In this document: in pieces, positions 17,348-26,161 of the stretch
Position numbering within the stretch: the stretch's first letter is position 1
How the letters are laid out: each line of letters begins with the position of its first letter
Assembly (NCBI GenBank): GCA_942492375.1
Contig: CALOEL010000012.1
Span: 62,001-126,000 of the forward strand
Direction of reading: 5' to 3'
From: JAHEAO01 sp942492375
GTDB taxonomy: Bacteria; Pseudomonadota; Alphaproteobacteria; Rhodobacterales; Rhodobacteraceae
Length of the DNA: 64,000 bases
Position numbers and translations under genes: made by a program
The notes under the pieces: generated by a model
What the model saw: only the letters and a program-made list of their open reading frames with translations
The model's database searches: none
Told to the model about the DNA's origin: nothing

Positions 17348-17460
17348 CGATGCCTCGCAGGATGGGCGTTTTGCGCCGGTTGCGCACCCATCCTTGCAAG
17401 GTGCCGACCGGCAACGGCGTTCGCGATCCAGTTTGATCATCGACAAGAAAGGAACACGCC

Positions 17461-17826
17461 ATGATGCCCATCCTCTATTTCACCGCCGTCGCTGCGATCC
17501 TTTTCGTGGCCTTGCGCATGACGTGCGGGGCTTGCGTCATGGGCGGGCCTGCCGGTGCAGGGCGTGTGCGTCTGCCGATTGTGCCACTGGGTTGGGCGCT
17601 GAGCCTGTTTTTGGCGCTGACATACGTGGTTTGTGTCGTGTTCGATCTCATCTTTCCCGGATACGCAATGTACGAGGTCTGGTCTGGCCTGCTGCCCGGT
17701 TTCGTCTGGCTGACCCCGGTGGGCTTCATCATCGGTCTGGTCGAGAGCTTTCTGTATGGTTGGTACGCCGCGCTGATCTTCGGGGGGCTTTTCAACGCCA
17801 TCTCAAGCAGGGGAGCAGAGGCATGA
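17461..17826 (+). CDS. small inner-membrane protein, DUF5676-like
   Basis: A 121-residue protein with an N-terminal helix followed by MTCGACVMGG, then two more membrane segments around ALSLFLALTYVVCVVFDLIFPGYAMYEVW and GLVESFLYGWYAALIFGGLFN. The second half resembles the DUF5676 membrane family as I recall it. The C-x2-C close to a membrane helix could bind metal. It overlaps the MBL-fold gene by ATGA and so belongs to the long operon. Confidence 0.7.
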   Translation: MMPILYFTAVAAILFVALRMTCGACVMGGPAGAGRVRLPIVPLGWALSLFLALTYVVCVVFDLIFPGYAMYEVWSGLLPGFVWLTPVGFIIGLVESFLYGWYAALIFGGLFNAISSRGAEA

Positions 17827-19205
17827 TCCCGACCGCACGTCCGAAACTGCGCTTTCTCGGTGCCGCCGGAACGGTGACAGGATCGCGCTATCTGATCGAA
17901 GCCATGGGGCGGCGCATCCTGGTCGATTGCGGCCTGTTCCAGGGGTTCAAGCAGCTGCGTGCGCGCAATCGCAAACCGTTCCCTGTGCGCGTCAACACCA
18001 TCGACACCGTGCTGCTCACCCATGCCCATCTCGACCATTCGGGATATCTGCCCGCACTGATCCGGGCGGGGTTTCGCGGGCGGATTCTTTGCACCGAGGC
18101 AACGGCGGAGCTGTGCGGGCTCATTCTGCCGGACAGCGGGCATATCCAGCAAGAAGAGGCGCGCTATGCCGCCAGAAAGGGATATTCCAGGCACAAGAAC
18201 CCACAACCACTCTACACGCTCAAGGATGCAAAGGCTGCGCTGGATCGCCTTGATCCGCACCCTTTCGATCAGAGGATCGAACTGGGCGACGGCATCGCGG
18301 CCAGCTTCATTCCGGCCGGACATCTTCTTGGGGCGGCCCAGATCCGACTTGAGGTCGGCGGCAGGGTTGTCCATTTCAGCGGCGATCTGGGCCATGATCC
18401 CGATCCGCTGATGCGACCGCCGAAACCATTCGGCGGGGCCGATGTGCTGGTCTGCGAATCCACCTATGGCAACCGGTCCCATCCCGATACGGACCCCGAG
18501 GCCGAGCTGGCCCCGGTCCTCAAACGCACCTTTGCCCGTGGCGGCACGGTGCTGATTCCGTCCTTTGCCGTCGGACGGGCGCAAGGCCTTATGCTGCATA
18601 TCGCACGATTGATGGGACGGGGCGACATTCCCTATGTTCCGGTGTTCCTCAACAGCCCGATGGCGGTGGACGCGACCGAGATCTATCACCGCCATCACGA
18701 AGAACATCACGTCAGCCGCGAAGATTGCGTCGCGATGTTCGAGATCGCCAAACGCGTGAACACGGTCGAGCAATCCAAGGAGTTGAATACGCGCCAGGGC
18801 CCGATGATCATCGTATCCGCCAGCGGCATGCTGACCGGCGGGCGTATCCTGCATCATCTGGCCAGCTTCGGCGGGGATCGGCGGAACACGATTCTTCTGT
18901 CCGGTTTCCAGGCAGGTGGCACGCGTGGCGCCGCGCTGGCTGGAGGCGCTCGGATCTTGCGCATGTTCGGGCGCGAGTTCCCGATCGAGGCCGAGGTGGT
19001 TCAGCTCCAGTCCTTTTCCGGGCACGCCGATGCCGACGAGATCCTGCGCTGGATGTCCGCCGGTCCCGTCCCCGAAATGACCTATCTGACTCACGGCGAG
19101 CCGTCTGCGTCGGACGCGCTTCGTTTTCGCGTCGAACATGAGCTTGGGCGACCCGTGCGCGTCCCGGAGCACCTCGAGTCCGTCTATCTGGACCGTCCGC
19201 GTTGA
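17823..19205 (+). CDS. MBL-fold beta-CASP RNase-like protein
   Basis: A 460-residue metallo-beta-lactamase-fold protein. The zinc motif THAHLDHSG is near residue 63; later metal ligands lie in PAGHLLGAAQ (about 162), FSGDLG and FSGHADADE (about 398). Beta-CASP signs include SASGMLTGGRILHHL near 337 and THGE near 422. Proteins of this type act on RNA (Ysh1/CPSF-73-like RNA-specificity domain). The gene overlaps its neighbours at both ends and stands before a nucleoside/nucleotide phosphorylase and a PRPP synthetase, which suggests RNA turnover feeding nucleotide salvage. Confidence 0.88.
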   Translation: MIPTARPKLRFLGAAGTVTGSRYLIEAMGRRILVDCGLFQGFKQLRARNRKPFPVRVNTIDTVLLTHAHLDHSGYLPALIRAGFRGRILCTEATAELCGLILPDSGHIQQEEARYAARKGYSRHKNPQPLYTLKDAKAALDRLDPHPFDQRIELGDGIAASFIPAGHLLGAAQIRLEVGGRVVHFSGDLGHDPDPLMRPPKPFGGADVLVCESTYGNRSHPDTDPEAELAPVLKRTFARGGTVLIPSFAVGRAQGLMLHIARLMGRGDIPYVPVFLNSPMAVDATEIYHRHHEEHHVSREDCVAMFEIAKRVNTVEQSKELNTRQGPMIIVSASGMLTGGRILHHLASFGGDRRNTILLSGFQAGGTRGAALAGGARILRMFGREFPIEAEVVQLQSFSGHADADEILRWMSAGPVPEMTYLTHGEPSASDALRFRVEHELGRPVRVPEHLESVYLDRPR

Positions 19206-20710
19206 CCGAAACCCTCACCCTTTTCCCCTCCGGCATCGACACCTACCGGCAACCGGTCGTCTACATGCATGAAGACTGCCATGTCTGCCGCTCCGAAGGG
19301 TTCGCGGCCCAGACTCGAATACGGATCGACCTTAAGGACCGGTGGATCATTGCCACCTTGAATGTGGTCGGTCGTGGGGCATGGCTTGCCGTGGACCAGG
19401 CGGCATTGTCCGTTTCCGCCTGGGCGGCCCTTGAAGCGCAGGCGGGGGACAGGGCCGCGTTCTCGCACCCTGAACCGCCCGCTTCCGCGTCGATGATCCG
19501 GGCGAAAGCCTATGGCGAAAGACTGGATCAGGCCGGTTTCGCAGGAATCGTCAGCGACACTCTCGACAATCGGCTTTCGGATCTCGAGCTTGCCGCATTC
19601 GTCACCGCCTGTGCGGGCGACAGGCTGGACGAGGCCGAGACCGTGGCGCTGACCCGCGCCATGAAGGATGTCGGGCAGACGCTCGACTGGGGGGACCGGG
19701 CCGTTCTCGACAAACACTGCGTCGGCGGATTGCCGGGCAACCGGACGACGCCGATCGTTGTCGCCATTGTCGCGGCGGCGGGGTATCTGATCCCCAAGAC
19801 GTCGAGCCGTGCGATCACCTCGCCGGCGGGGACGGCCGACACGATGGAGGTCATGGCGCCAGTCGCCCTGGACGCCGCCGCGCTGCGCCGGGTGGTCGAA
19901 GCAGAAGGCGGCTGCATAATCTGGGGTGGCGGGCTCGCCCTCAGTCCTGCCGATGATCACTTCATCCGTGTCGAACGTCCGCTCGATTTCGACTCCACTG
20001 GCCAACTCGTGGCGAGTGTGCTGTCGAAAAAGGCGGCGGCCGGTGCCACGCATGTCCTGATCGACATACCGGTCGGACCCACCGCCAAGGTGCGGTCGGC
20101 CGGGGCCGCCGAGGCCCTCGGTGCCCGGTTGTCATCGGTGAGCAAGGCGCTGGGTCTGAACCTGGCGCTGCATATCAGCGACGGCGTGGCCCCTGTGGGA
20201 CGCGGCATCGGCCCGGCGCTGGAAGCCATGGACGCGCTGTCGGTTCTGCGGCGCACGCCGGACGCGCCCGGCGACCTCGGCGCGCGGGCGCTGGATCTGG
20301 CCGGGCATCTTCTGGACCTCGCTCCGGACGCCGTGGCGGGGCAGGGACGGGACCGTGCGCAGGCGCTTCTGGACAGCGGCGCGGCGGAAGCGAAGTTTAT
20401 GGCAATTTGCGCGGCACAGGGCGGCTTCCGGGAGCCCGGGAGCGCGGCACAGCGCATCGACATACGCGCCCCGCACGCGGGCGAATTGACTGCCGTGGAC
20501 AACCGCAGGATCGCACGCATTGCAAAGTTGGCCGGTGCCCCGCGTCAGCAACGCGCCGGCGTTCGATTGCTGGTGCGGATCGGTGATCGTGTGGACAAGG
20601 ACCAGCCGCTCTATGAACTCCATGCCGAGACACCGGGCGAACTGGCCTACGCCCTCGCCTATGCCGAGTCCCAAACCGGCGTGTTCACCCTGTCCGAGGG
20701 GGTGTCATGA
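19202..20710 (+). CDS. thymidine phosphorylase family protein, AMP-phosphorylase type
   Basis: A 502-residue protein starting with TTG that overlaps the MBL gene by TTGA. After an N-terminal domain of about 85 residues comes the phosphorylase core: DKHCVGGLPGNRTTPIVVAI near 176, SSRAITSPAGTADTMEVM near 202, and a C-terminal domain near 430-500. The long form with an extra N-terminal domain is that of archaeal AMP phosphorylase, which converts a nucleoside 5'-monophosphate plus phosphate into a base and ribose-1,5-bisphosphate. No RuBisCO or ribose-bisphosphate isomerase gene is nearby. Activity on AMP rather than thymidine is inferred. Confidence 0.85.
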   Translation: MTETLTLFPSGIDTYRQPVVYMHEDCHVCRSEGFAAQTRIRIDLKDRWIIATLNVVGRGAWLAVDQAALSVSAWAALEAQAGDRAAFSHPEPPASASMIRAKAYGERLDQAGFAGIVSDTLDNRLSDLELAAFVTACAGDRLDEAETVALTRAMKDVGQTLDWGDRAVLDKHCVGGLPGNRTTPIVVAIVAAAGYLIPKTSSRAITSPAGTADTMEVMAPVALDAAALRRVVEAEGGCIIWGGGLALSPADDHFIRVERPLDFDSTGQLVASVLSKKAAAGATHVLIDIPVGPTAKVRSAGAAEALGARLSSVSKALGLNLALHISDGVAPVGRGIGPALEAMDALSVLRRTPDAPGDLGARALDLAGHLLDLAPDAVAGQGRDRAQALLDSGAAEAKFMAICAAQGGFREPGSAAQRIDIRAPHAGELTAVDNRRIARIAKLAGAPRQQRAGVRLLVRIGDRVDKDQPLYELHAETPGELAYALAYAESQTGVFTLSEGVS

Positions 20711-21654
20711 TCCTTTTTCCGTTTCCCGAGATGAGGCCGCTGGCCGAGCGCCTTGCACCGGCACTGGGCGCGGAACCGCGCGTGCTAGACTGGCACCGGT
20801 TTCCCGACGGCGAAAGCCTGGTCTCGCTGCCCGGCGATCTGGAGGGCGCAGATGTGGCGCTTCTGGCCACGTTACGCGATCCCGACCGCCTTGCGCTGCC
20901 GTTGCGCTTCGCCGCGGCGACAGCCCGCGAGATGGGCGCGCGCCGCGTCGGATTGATCGCTCCCTATCTCGGCTACATGCGGCAGGACCGGCGATTCAGT
21001 GCCGGGCAGGCGGTCAGCGCACGGCTGTTCGCGCAATTCCTGGGGGAGAGTTTCGATTGGCTGGTGACCGTCGATCCGCATCTGCACCGCATCGCGCGGC
21101 TGGAGGATCTTTTTCCCATCCCCGCGGTCCGCGCCGTCTCGGCCCCGCTTCTTGCAAGCTGGATCGAGACGAACCTACCCGACGCCGTTTTCCTTGGTCC
21201 CGATAGCGAGAGCCAGCAATGGGTGGCCGAGGTGGCCCGGCTGGCCGGACGGCCCTATGAGGTGTTGCGCAAGGTGAGGTCCGGCGACCGCAGCGTTGAC
21301 GTCAGCGTGCCCGAAAGCACGGCGCTGCGGGGGGGCACACCGGTGATCCTCGACGATATCGCATCCTCCGGGACTACGATGGCACGCGCCGTCGAAAGGT
21401 TGCTTGCGGCCGGAACCGCCGCGCCTGTCTGCCTGGCCATCCACGCGGTCTTCGCGGACGGCGCGCAGGACGCCATCCTGTCGGCCGGTGCGGCAAGGGT
21501 TATTACCACCGACTCCATACCCCATCCATCGAATGCGATTGGAATTTCCAGTATACTGACCGAAGCGATCCGGGCACTTGCGACGGGCCTTGACCTTCCA
21601 TCTGCTGGAACAACTAGGTTGGCCCCGAATCCCGCCGGAAGGACATCCAAATGA
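20707..21654 (+). CDS. ribose-phosphate pyrophosphokinase (PRPP synthetase) family
   Basis: A 315-residue member of the PRPP synthetase/phosphoribosyltransferase fold. It shows FPDGES near residue 34, PYLGYMRQDRRF near 88, DPHLHR near 123 and the PRPP loop ILDDIASSGTTM near 215. These differ from the usual bacterial enzyme, so it looks like a divergent paralogue rather than the housekeeping Prs. It overlaps the phosphorylase gene before it and the copper ATPase after it by ATGA. It likely makes PRPP from a ribose phosphate and ATP; a ribose-1,5-bisphosphate substrate would connect it to its neighbour but is speculation. Confidence 0.85.
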   Translation: MILFPFPEMRPLAERLAPALGAEPRVLDWHRFPDGESLVSLPGDLEGADVALLATLRDPDRLALPLRFAAATAREMGARRVGLIAPYLGYMRQDRRFSAGQAVSARLFAQFLGESFDWLVTVDPHLHRIARLEDLFPIPAVRAVSAPLLASWIETNLPDAVFLGPDSESQQWVAEVARLAGRPYEVLRKVRSGDRSVDVSVPESTALRGGTPVILDDIASSGTTMARAVERLLAAGTAAPVCLAIHAVFADGAQDAILSAGAARVITTDSIPHPSNAIGISSILTEAIRALATGLDLPSAGTTRLAPNPAGRTSK

Positions 21655-24005
21655 ACGACCAAGCAAGCCGTGCCGCACCCGACACCGAAACCGTCATGTA
21701 CGTCTGCCCGATGCACCCAGAGGTGCGTCAGAACGGTCCGGGCGATTGCCCAAAATGCGGGATGCATCTCGTGCCCGAAGAGGAGGTTGCCGCGCATACC
21801 GGGCACGATCACCACACTCACGACCACCATGCCAGCACCGCTCCGGCGGACGACAGATACGATACCGTCCCCGCCGGCTATGATGGGGCCGTCTTTACTT
21901 GTCCGATGCACCCGACCGTCCGCCAGACCGAGCCGGGATCCTGCCCGATCTGCGGCATGGGGCTGGAGCTTGAATCGGCTGTTATGGCGGGCGACGGTCC
22001 AAATCCGGAGCTTGTCGACTTTACCCGACGTTTCTGGATCGGCACGGTCCTGACCATTCCGCTTCTGGTCCTCACCATGGCGCCATATGTCGGGTTTCCC
22101 GAGGTCCGCGAGTTTTTCGGCGAGCGGGCAACCCTCTGGATCGAGCTGGTTCTCGGAACCCCGGTTGTCCTTTGGTGCGGTTGGCCCTTCATGGTGCGCG
22201 GCTGGAATTCGTTCAAGACGATGAATCTCAACATGTTCTCGCTCATAAGCATGGGGGTGATGGCGGCCTGGCTCTTCAGCGTCGTCGCTGTTCTGGCGCC
22301 GAGTATATTCCCCGACGGATTTCGCGACGCCGAAGGACATGTCGGCGTCTACTTCGAGGCGGCAGCGGTGATCGTCACGCTGGTGCTGCTTGGCCAGGTG
22401 ATGGAATTGCGCGCACGTGAAGGAACCGGCAAGGCGATCCGCGCGCTGCTCGACATGGCGGCCAAGACCGCGCGCGTGATCCGCGACGACGACACCGAAG
22501 AGGAAATTCCACTGGAGGACGTGCAGGTCGGCGACCGGCTGCGCGTGCGGCCCGGCGACAAGGTGCCGGTCGATGGCGTGGTTCTGGACGGCCGGTCCTC
22601 GGTCGACGAAAGCATGATCTCCGGTGAACCCGTACCGGTCGAGAAGACCGAGGGCGACCCGCTGACCGGCGCCACGATCAACGGCACCGGAAGCCTGGTG
22701 ATGGAGGCGACGCGTGTCGGATCCGACACGATGCTGGCACAGATCGTCGAGATGGTCTCCAACGCGCAACGCTCGCGCGCACCGATCCAGAAGTATGCCG
22801 ACAAGGTGTCAGGCTATTTCGTTCCGGTCGTGATCGGGATCGCGGTCCTGTCCTTCATCGCCTGGGCGGCCTGGGGGCCGGCGCCGGCACTGTCCTACGC
22901 GTTGATCGCGGCCGTCGCGGTCCTGATCATCGCCTGTCCTTGTGCCCTTGGGCTTGCGACACCGATGTCGATCATGACGGCCACGGGGCGGGGGGCCCAG
23001 GCCGGGGTGCTGATCAAGAACGCCGAGGCGCTGGAGCGGTTCGAGAAGGTCGATACCCTGATCGTCGACAAGACCGGTACGCTGACCGAAGGCAAGCCGC
23101 GGCTTGTCGCCGTCCTGCCCGAGCGCGGTCACGACGAGGCCGAGGTCCTGCGTCTCGCCGCATCGCTCGAACGCGGATCGGAGCACCCTCTTGCCGAGGC
23201 GATAGTCAGGGGTGCGGAGGAGCGAAGTGTGAAGATGGCCAATGCCGACGACTTCGAGGCGGTCACCGGCAAGGGCGTCAAAGGGGTCGTCGACGGCAAA
23301 GCGGTCGCGCTCGGCAACCTGGCAATGATCCGCGAACTGGGGCTCGAGGCGGGCGACCTGACCGCCAAGGCCAATGCCCGCCGTGACGAGGGCGAGACGG
23401 TGATGTTCGTGGTGCTGGATGGCGAGATCGCCGGTCTTGTCGGTGTCGCCGACCCGGTGAAGGAGACAACACCCGCCGCCATCAAGGATCTGCATGAATT
23501 GGGATTCCGCGTCATCATGGCGACCGGCGATAACGAGCGCACGGCAAAGGCCATCGGTGCACGTCTCGGCATCGACGAAATCCGGGCCGATGTGCTGCCC
23601 GAGGACAAGGCGCGGATCATCAAGGAGTTGCAGCAGCAGGGCCGCAAGGTGGCGATGGCCGGGGATGGTGTAAACGACGCGCCGGCCCTGGCGCAGGCCG
23701 ATGTCGGCATCGCCATGGGCACAGGCGCCGATGTGGCCATCGAAAGCGCGGGCATCACTCTGGTCAAGGGCAACCTCGACGGGATCGTGCGCGCGCGGCG
23801 GCTGGCACGGGCCACCATGCGCAACATCCGCCAGAACCTTTTCTTCGCGCTGATCTACAACGCCTCCGGCGTGCCGGTCGCGGCGGGTGTTCTGTTTCCT
23901 TTCTTCGGCATCCTCATCAGCCCGATGTTTGCCGCTTTCGCAATGAGCGCCTCCTCGATCTCTGTGGTGCTCAATTCGCTGCGGCTGAGAGGTGCAAGAA
24001 TATGA
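21651..24005 (+). CDS. Cu(I)/Ag(I)-exporting P1B-type ATPase with two HMBD domains
   Basis: A 784-residue inner-membrane metal pump. Two N-terminal heavy-metal-binding domains carry YVCPMHPEVRQ...CPKCGMHL (about 18-42) and FTCPMHPTVRQ...CPICGMGL (about 82-106), with a His-rich linker between. The membrane metal site is CPC near 429; the phosphorylation site DKTGTLTEG is near 472; MAGDGVNDAPALAQAD is near 669. The last segments hold YNASGVP and MSASSISVV, the signature of P1B-1 copper/silver ATPases. It should move Cu(I) from cytoplasm to periplasm. Translational coupling to a PRPP synthetase gene is unusual. Confidence 0.95.
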   Translation: MNDQASRAAPDTETVMYVCPMHPEVRQNGPGDCPKCGMHLVPEEEVAAHTGHDHHTHDHHASTAPADDRYDTVPAGYDGAVFTCPMHPTVRQTEPGSCPICGMGLELESAVMAGDGPNPELVDFTRRFWIGTVLTIPLLVLTMAPYVGFPEVREFFGERATLWIELVLGTPVVLWCGWPFMVRGWNSFKTMNLNMFSLISMGVMAAWLFSVVAVLAPSIFPDGFRDAEGHVGVYFEAAAVIVTLVLLGQVMELRAREGTGKAIRALLDMAAKTARVIRDDDTEEEIPLEDVQVGDRLRVRPGDKVPVDGVVLDGRSSVDESMISGEPVPVEKTEGDPLTGATINGTGSLVMEATRVGSDTMLAQIVEMVSNAQRSRAPIQKYADKVSGYFVPVVIGIAVLSFIAWAAWGPAPALSYALIAAVAVLIIACPCALGLATPMSIMTATGRGAQAGVLIKNAEALERFEKVDTLIVDKTGTLTEGKPRLVAVLPERGHDEAEVLRLAASLERGSEHPLAEAIVRGAEERSVKMANADDFEAVTGKGVKGVVDGKAVALGNLAMIRELGLEAGDLTAKANARRDEGETVMFVVLDGEIAGLVGVADPVKETTPAAIKDLHELGFRVIMATGDNERTAKAIGARLGIDEIRADVLPEDKARIIKELQQQGRKVAMAGDGVNDAPALAQADVGIAMGTGADVAIESAGITLVKGNLDGIVRARRLARATMRNIRQNLFFALIYNASGVPVAAGVLFPFFGILISPMFAAFAMSASSISVVLNSLRLRGARI

Positions 24006-24607
24006 GATTTGATATTGTTCGAGGCGCGTTGGCCGCTCTTGCTCTCACCGTCACGGCGAACATGGCGACGGCGCACGAATTTACCGCCGGGCTTCTGGTG
24101 GCGGGTCAGGAACGTGAGGCGCGTCTCGCCGAGGCGGTCAACGGATTCCTGTTGGCGGCGGATGAGCGGGACGGGCATGCGGACGAAACATCAGACGGCC
24201 ATCTGGGCGGCGTAGACGTGCAGCTTCTGCCGCTGCCTGCCGAAGCGGCAGGCCAGGTCGCGGGGTTGGTCGGGACGCCTCGGATGCCGCCCGACGTCCT
24301 GGTCGTGATCGGACCGGAGCCGGACGTATCCGCCGCGGTTACATCGCTTGCTTTCGCCGGCGTCGTGTTGCGTCCCGGTGCGCTTCCCAACGGGTGGGCC
24401 GCCGACAATGACGCCAGCAGCTTTGCCGCGCGCTACCGCAGCACCTACGGCGCCGCCGCCACCGAGGCCGCGGCGCTTGGCTATAACGCGGCCCGACGGC
24501 TGGATATCGCGGTGCGTCCGCTCGACGGGGTCGCGCCACGAGCGGCGCTCGAGACTTCCCTCGCGGAGACCGAAAGCGGCACCAACTGGCAGGAGGATAC
24601 TCGATGA
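24002..24607 (+). CDS. periplasmic protein resembling part of a branched-chain-type binding protein
   Basis: A 201-residue protein with a clear signal peptide (cleavage expected after ANMATA). The region near residues 95-130 (PPDVLVVIGPEPDVSAAVTSLAFAGVVLR) and FAARYRSTYGAAATEAAALGYNAARRL near 140-165 resemble pieces of type-1 periplasmic binding proteins, but at half the usual length. It overlaps the copper ATPase by ATGA and the next gene by ATGA. A role in periplasmic copper handling is possible; no ligand can be named. Confidence 0.65.
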   Translation: MRFDIVRGALAALALTVTANMATAHEFTAGLLVAGQEREARLAEAVNGFLLAADERDGHADETSDGHLGGVDVQLLPLPAEAAGQVAGLVGTPRMPPDVLVVIGPEPDVSAAVTSLAFAGVVLRPGALPNGWAADNDASSFAARYRSTYGAAATEAAALGYNAARRLDIAVRPLDGVAPRAALETSLAETESGTNWQEDTR

Positions 24608-24897
24608 AGGAAAGACCAAGCCTCGTTTCTGACGTTACCCCCAAGGACCCGGACGATCCGGACATATCGGACCGAAACGTCGTGTCGACGCCGCCCCCCA
24701 CGTTCTGGCGATCACGCGCCGGCATCTATCTGATCGTCGCCCTGGCGGCAGGTGGCCTTCTTCTGGGGTTCGAGCACCGGGTGCATATTCTGGGCAGCGG
24801 ATTGCTGATCTGGCTGCCTTTGCTGCTTTGCGTCGGGATGCACTTCTTTATGCACGGGGGTCACGGCGGACATGGCTCCGGGGACGACAAGACATGA
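24604..24897 (+). CDS. DUF2933-type small membrane protein
   Basis: A 97-residue protein with a hydrophilic N-terminus (1-37), two membrane segments (about 42-60 and 66-82) and a His/Gly tail MHFFMHGGHGGHGSGDD. This pattern fits DUF2933 proteins, often found in metal-resistance loci. The similar tail in the 59-residue protein at 12167-12346 supports a shared role for the two operons. A gagga ribosome site is present. Confidence 0.8.
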   Translation: MKERPSLVSDVTPKDPDDPDISDRNVVSTPPPTFWRSRAGIYLIVALAAGGLLLGFEHRVHILGSGLLIWLPLLLCVGMHFFMHGGHGGHGSGDDKT

Positions 24898-25553
24898 CCG
24901 AACCCGGAACGGCGTATGGCCTTTGGGTGCTGGTATTCATCAACTCTGCGGTCTTCATCATTTTCGCCTTCAGCTTCTTCAAACCGCAGTCGTCGCGCGA
25001 CTGGAGGAGTTTCGGCGCGTTCAGCGCCTTCATCGTGGCGCTTTTCACCGAGATGTACGGGTTCCCGTTGACGATCTTCGTCCTGTCCGGCTGGCTGCAA
25101 TCGACCTGGCCGAATATCGACTGGCTGGCCCACGATAGCGGACATCTGCCTGAAATGATGTTCGGCTGGCAGTCAAACCCGCATTTCGGCCCCTTTCATA
25201 TTCTGAGTTTCGCCCTCATCGGAGGCGGCTTCTGGCTGATATCCGTGGCGTGGCACCATCTATGGTCGGCGCAAAGGCAGGGTCGGCTGGCCACGACAGG
25301 CCCCTATGCCCGCATTCGCCACCCCCAATACGTGGGGTTCGTTCTCATCATGCTGGGTTTTCTGGTACAGTGGCCAACCATCCTGACGCTCGCGATGTTT
25401 CCGGTGCTGGTCTGGATGTACGCCCGACTGGCCAGAAACGAAGAGGCAGACAATCTTGCCCGGTTCGGGGAGGCGTATCTGAGCTATGTCAAAGCGGTAC
25501 CCGCGTTTTTCCCTGAGGTTTCAGGTGCGACTAGGGAAACCGACTCGCTGTGA
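24894..25553 (+). CDS. isoprenylcysteine carboxyl methyltransferase-like membrane protein
   Basis: A 219-residue integral membrane protein with about five hydrophobic segments and the ICMT/PEMT-type signature GPYARIRHPQYVGF near residue 136, then EEADNLARFGEAYLSY near the C-terminus. Bacterial homologues are SAM-dependent methyltransferases of unknown substrate. It is the last gene of the overlapping string that starts at 17461, and overlaps the DUF2933 gene by ATGA. Confidence 0.82.
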   Translation: MTEPGTAYGLWVLVFINSAVFIIFAFSFFKPQSSRDWRSFGAFSAFIVALFTEMYGFPLTIFVLSGWLQSTWPNIDWLAHDSGHLPEMMFGWQSNPHFGPFHILSFALIGGGFWLISVAWHHLWSAQRQGRLATTGPYARIRHPQYVGFVLIMLGFLVQWPTILTLAMFPVLVWMYARLARNEEADNLARFGEAYLSYVKAVPAFFPEVSGATRETDSL

Positions 25554-25578
25554 ACTCAAATCGACAAAGGAGAAAGTC

Positions 25579-26046
25579 ATGAAGACGCCGTATGTGGCAT
25601 TTGCCGCAACTCTTGTGTTGTTAACAACCCAGTCGGCATTCGCTGGCTCTCACGGCATGCAAGGTAACATGATGAGCAGTGGGCTGATGTTGCCTGCCAT
25701 GAATTCGTCCGAGGGCCGAAAGCTATTTGCATCGAAGGGATGCGTCGTCTGCCACTCGATCAACGGCGTTGGCGGAGAGGATGCGATGATGCTCGATGCA
25801 GAGTTCATGGACATGCCGATGAACCCGTTCGAGTTCGCAGCCCGCATGTGGCGCGGCGCCCCCGCGATGATTGAAGCGCAGGAGGACGAACTGGGATATC
25901 AGATCGAGTTCACGGGCGAGGAGCTCGCCGCGATCATTGCCTTTGTCCACGACCCTGACGAACAGGCAAAGTTCTCCGAGGCGGAAATCCCGGACGCGCT
26001 CAAGGAGATGATGGAGCATATGGAAGAAGAGGGAGGCCACGACTAA
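25579..26046 (+). CDS. periplasmic c-type cytochrome (CVVCH)
   Basis: A 155-residue protein with a signal peptide (cleavage near SAFA) and one haem site, GCVVCHSI, near residue 53. A run of Met-rich sequence (MMLDAEFMDMPMNP) offers an axial ligand or metal-binding Met residues, and the end is acidic, Met-rich and finishes GGHD. The ATG at 25579 has an aaaggag ribosome site; an earlier reading overlaps the previous gene. It probably passes electrons in the periplasm, with a Met-rich region that would suit copper. Confidence 0.88.
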   Translation: MKTPYVAFAATLVLLTTQSAFAGSHGMQGNMMSSGLMLPAMNSSEGRKLFASKGCVVCHSINGVGGEDAMMLDAEFMDMPMNPFEFAARMWRGAPAMIEAQEDELGYQIEFTGEELAAIIAFVHDPDEQAKFSEAEIPDALKEMMEHMEEEGGHD

Positions 26047-26079
26047 GCAAAACTGTAGCTATCAGGCATCCGCCCTTAT

Positions 26080-26098
26080 CCCCGAAAAAACGGGGTTT
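26080..26098 (+). terminator. candidate weak rho-independent terminator
   Basis: CCCCG and CGGGG pair around a six-A loop and are followed by TTT, 34 bases after the cytochrome gene. The stem is short, so it may only weaken transcription into the next cytochrome gene. Confidence 0.4.
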
Positions 26099-26161
26099 GC
26101 GCGAAATGACCCGGTCGAAAATGCCCGGCCGGGCAAGGGATGGGATTTTGGGAAGCGAGTT

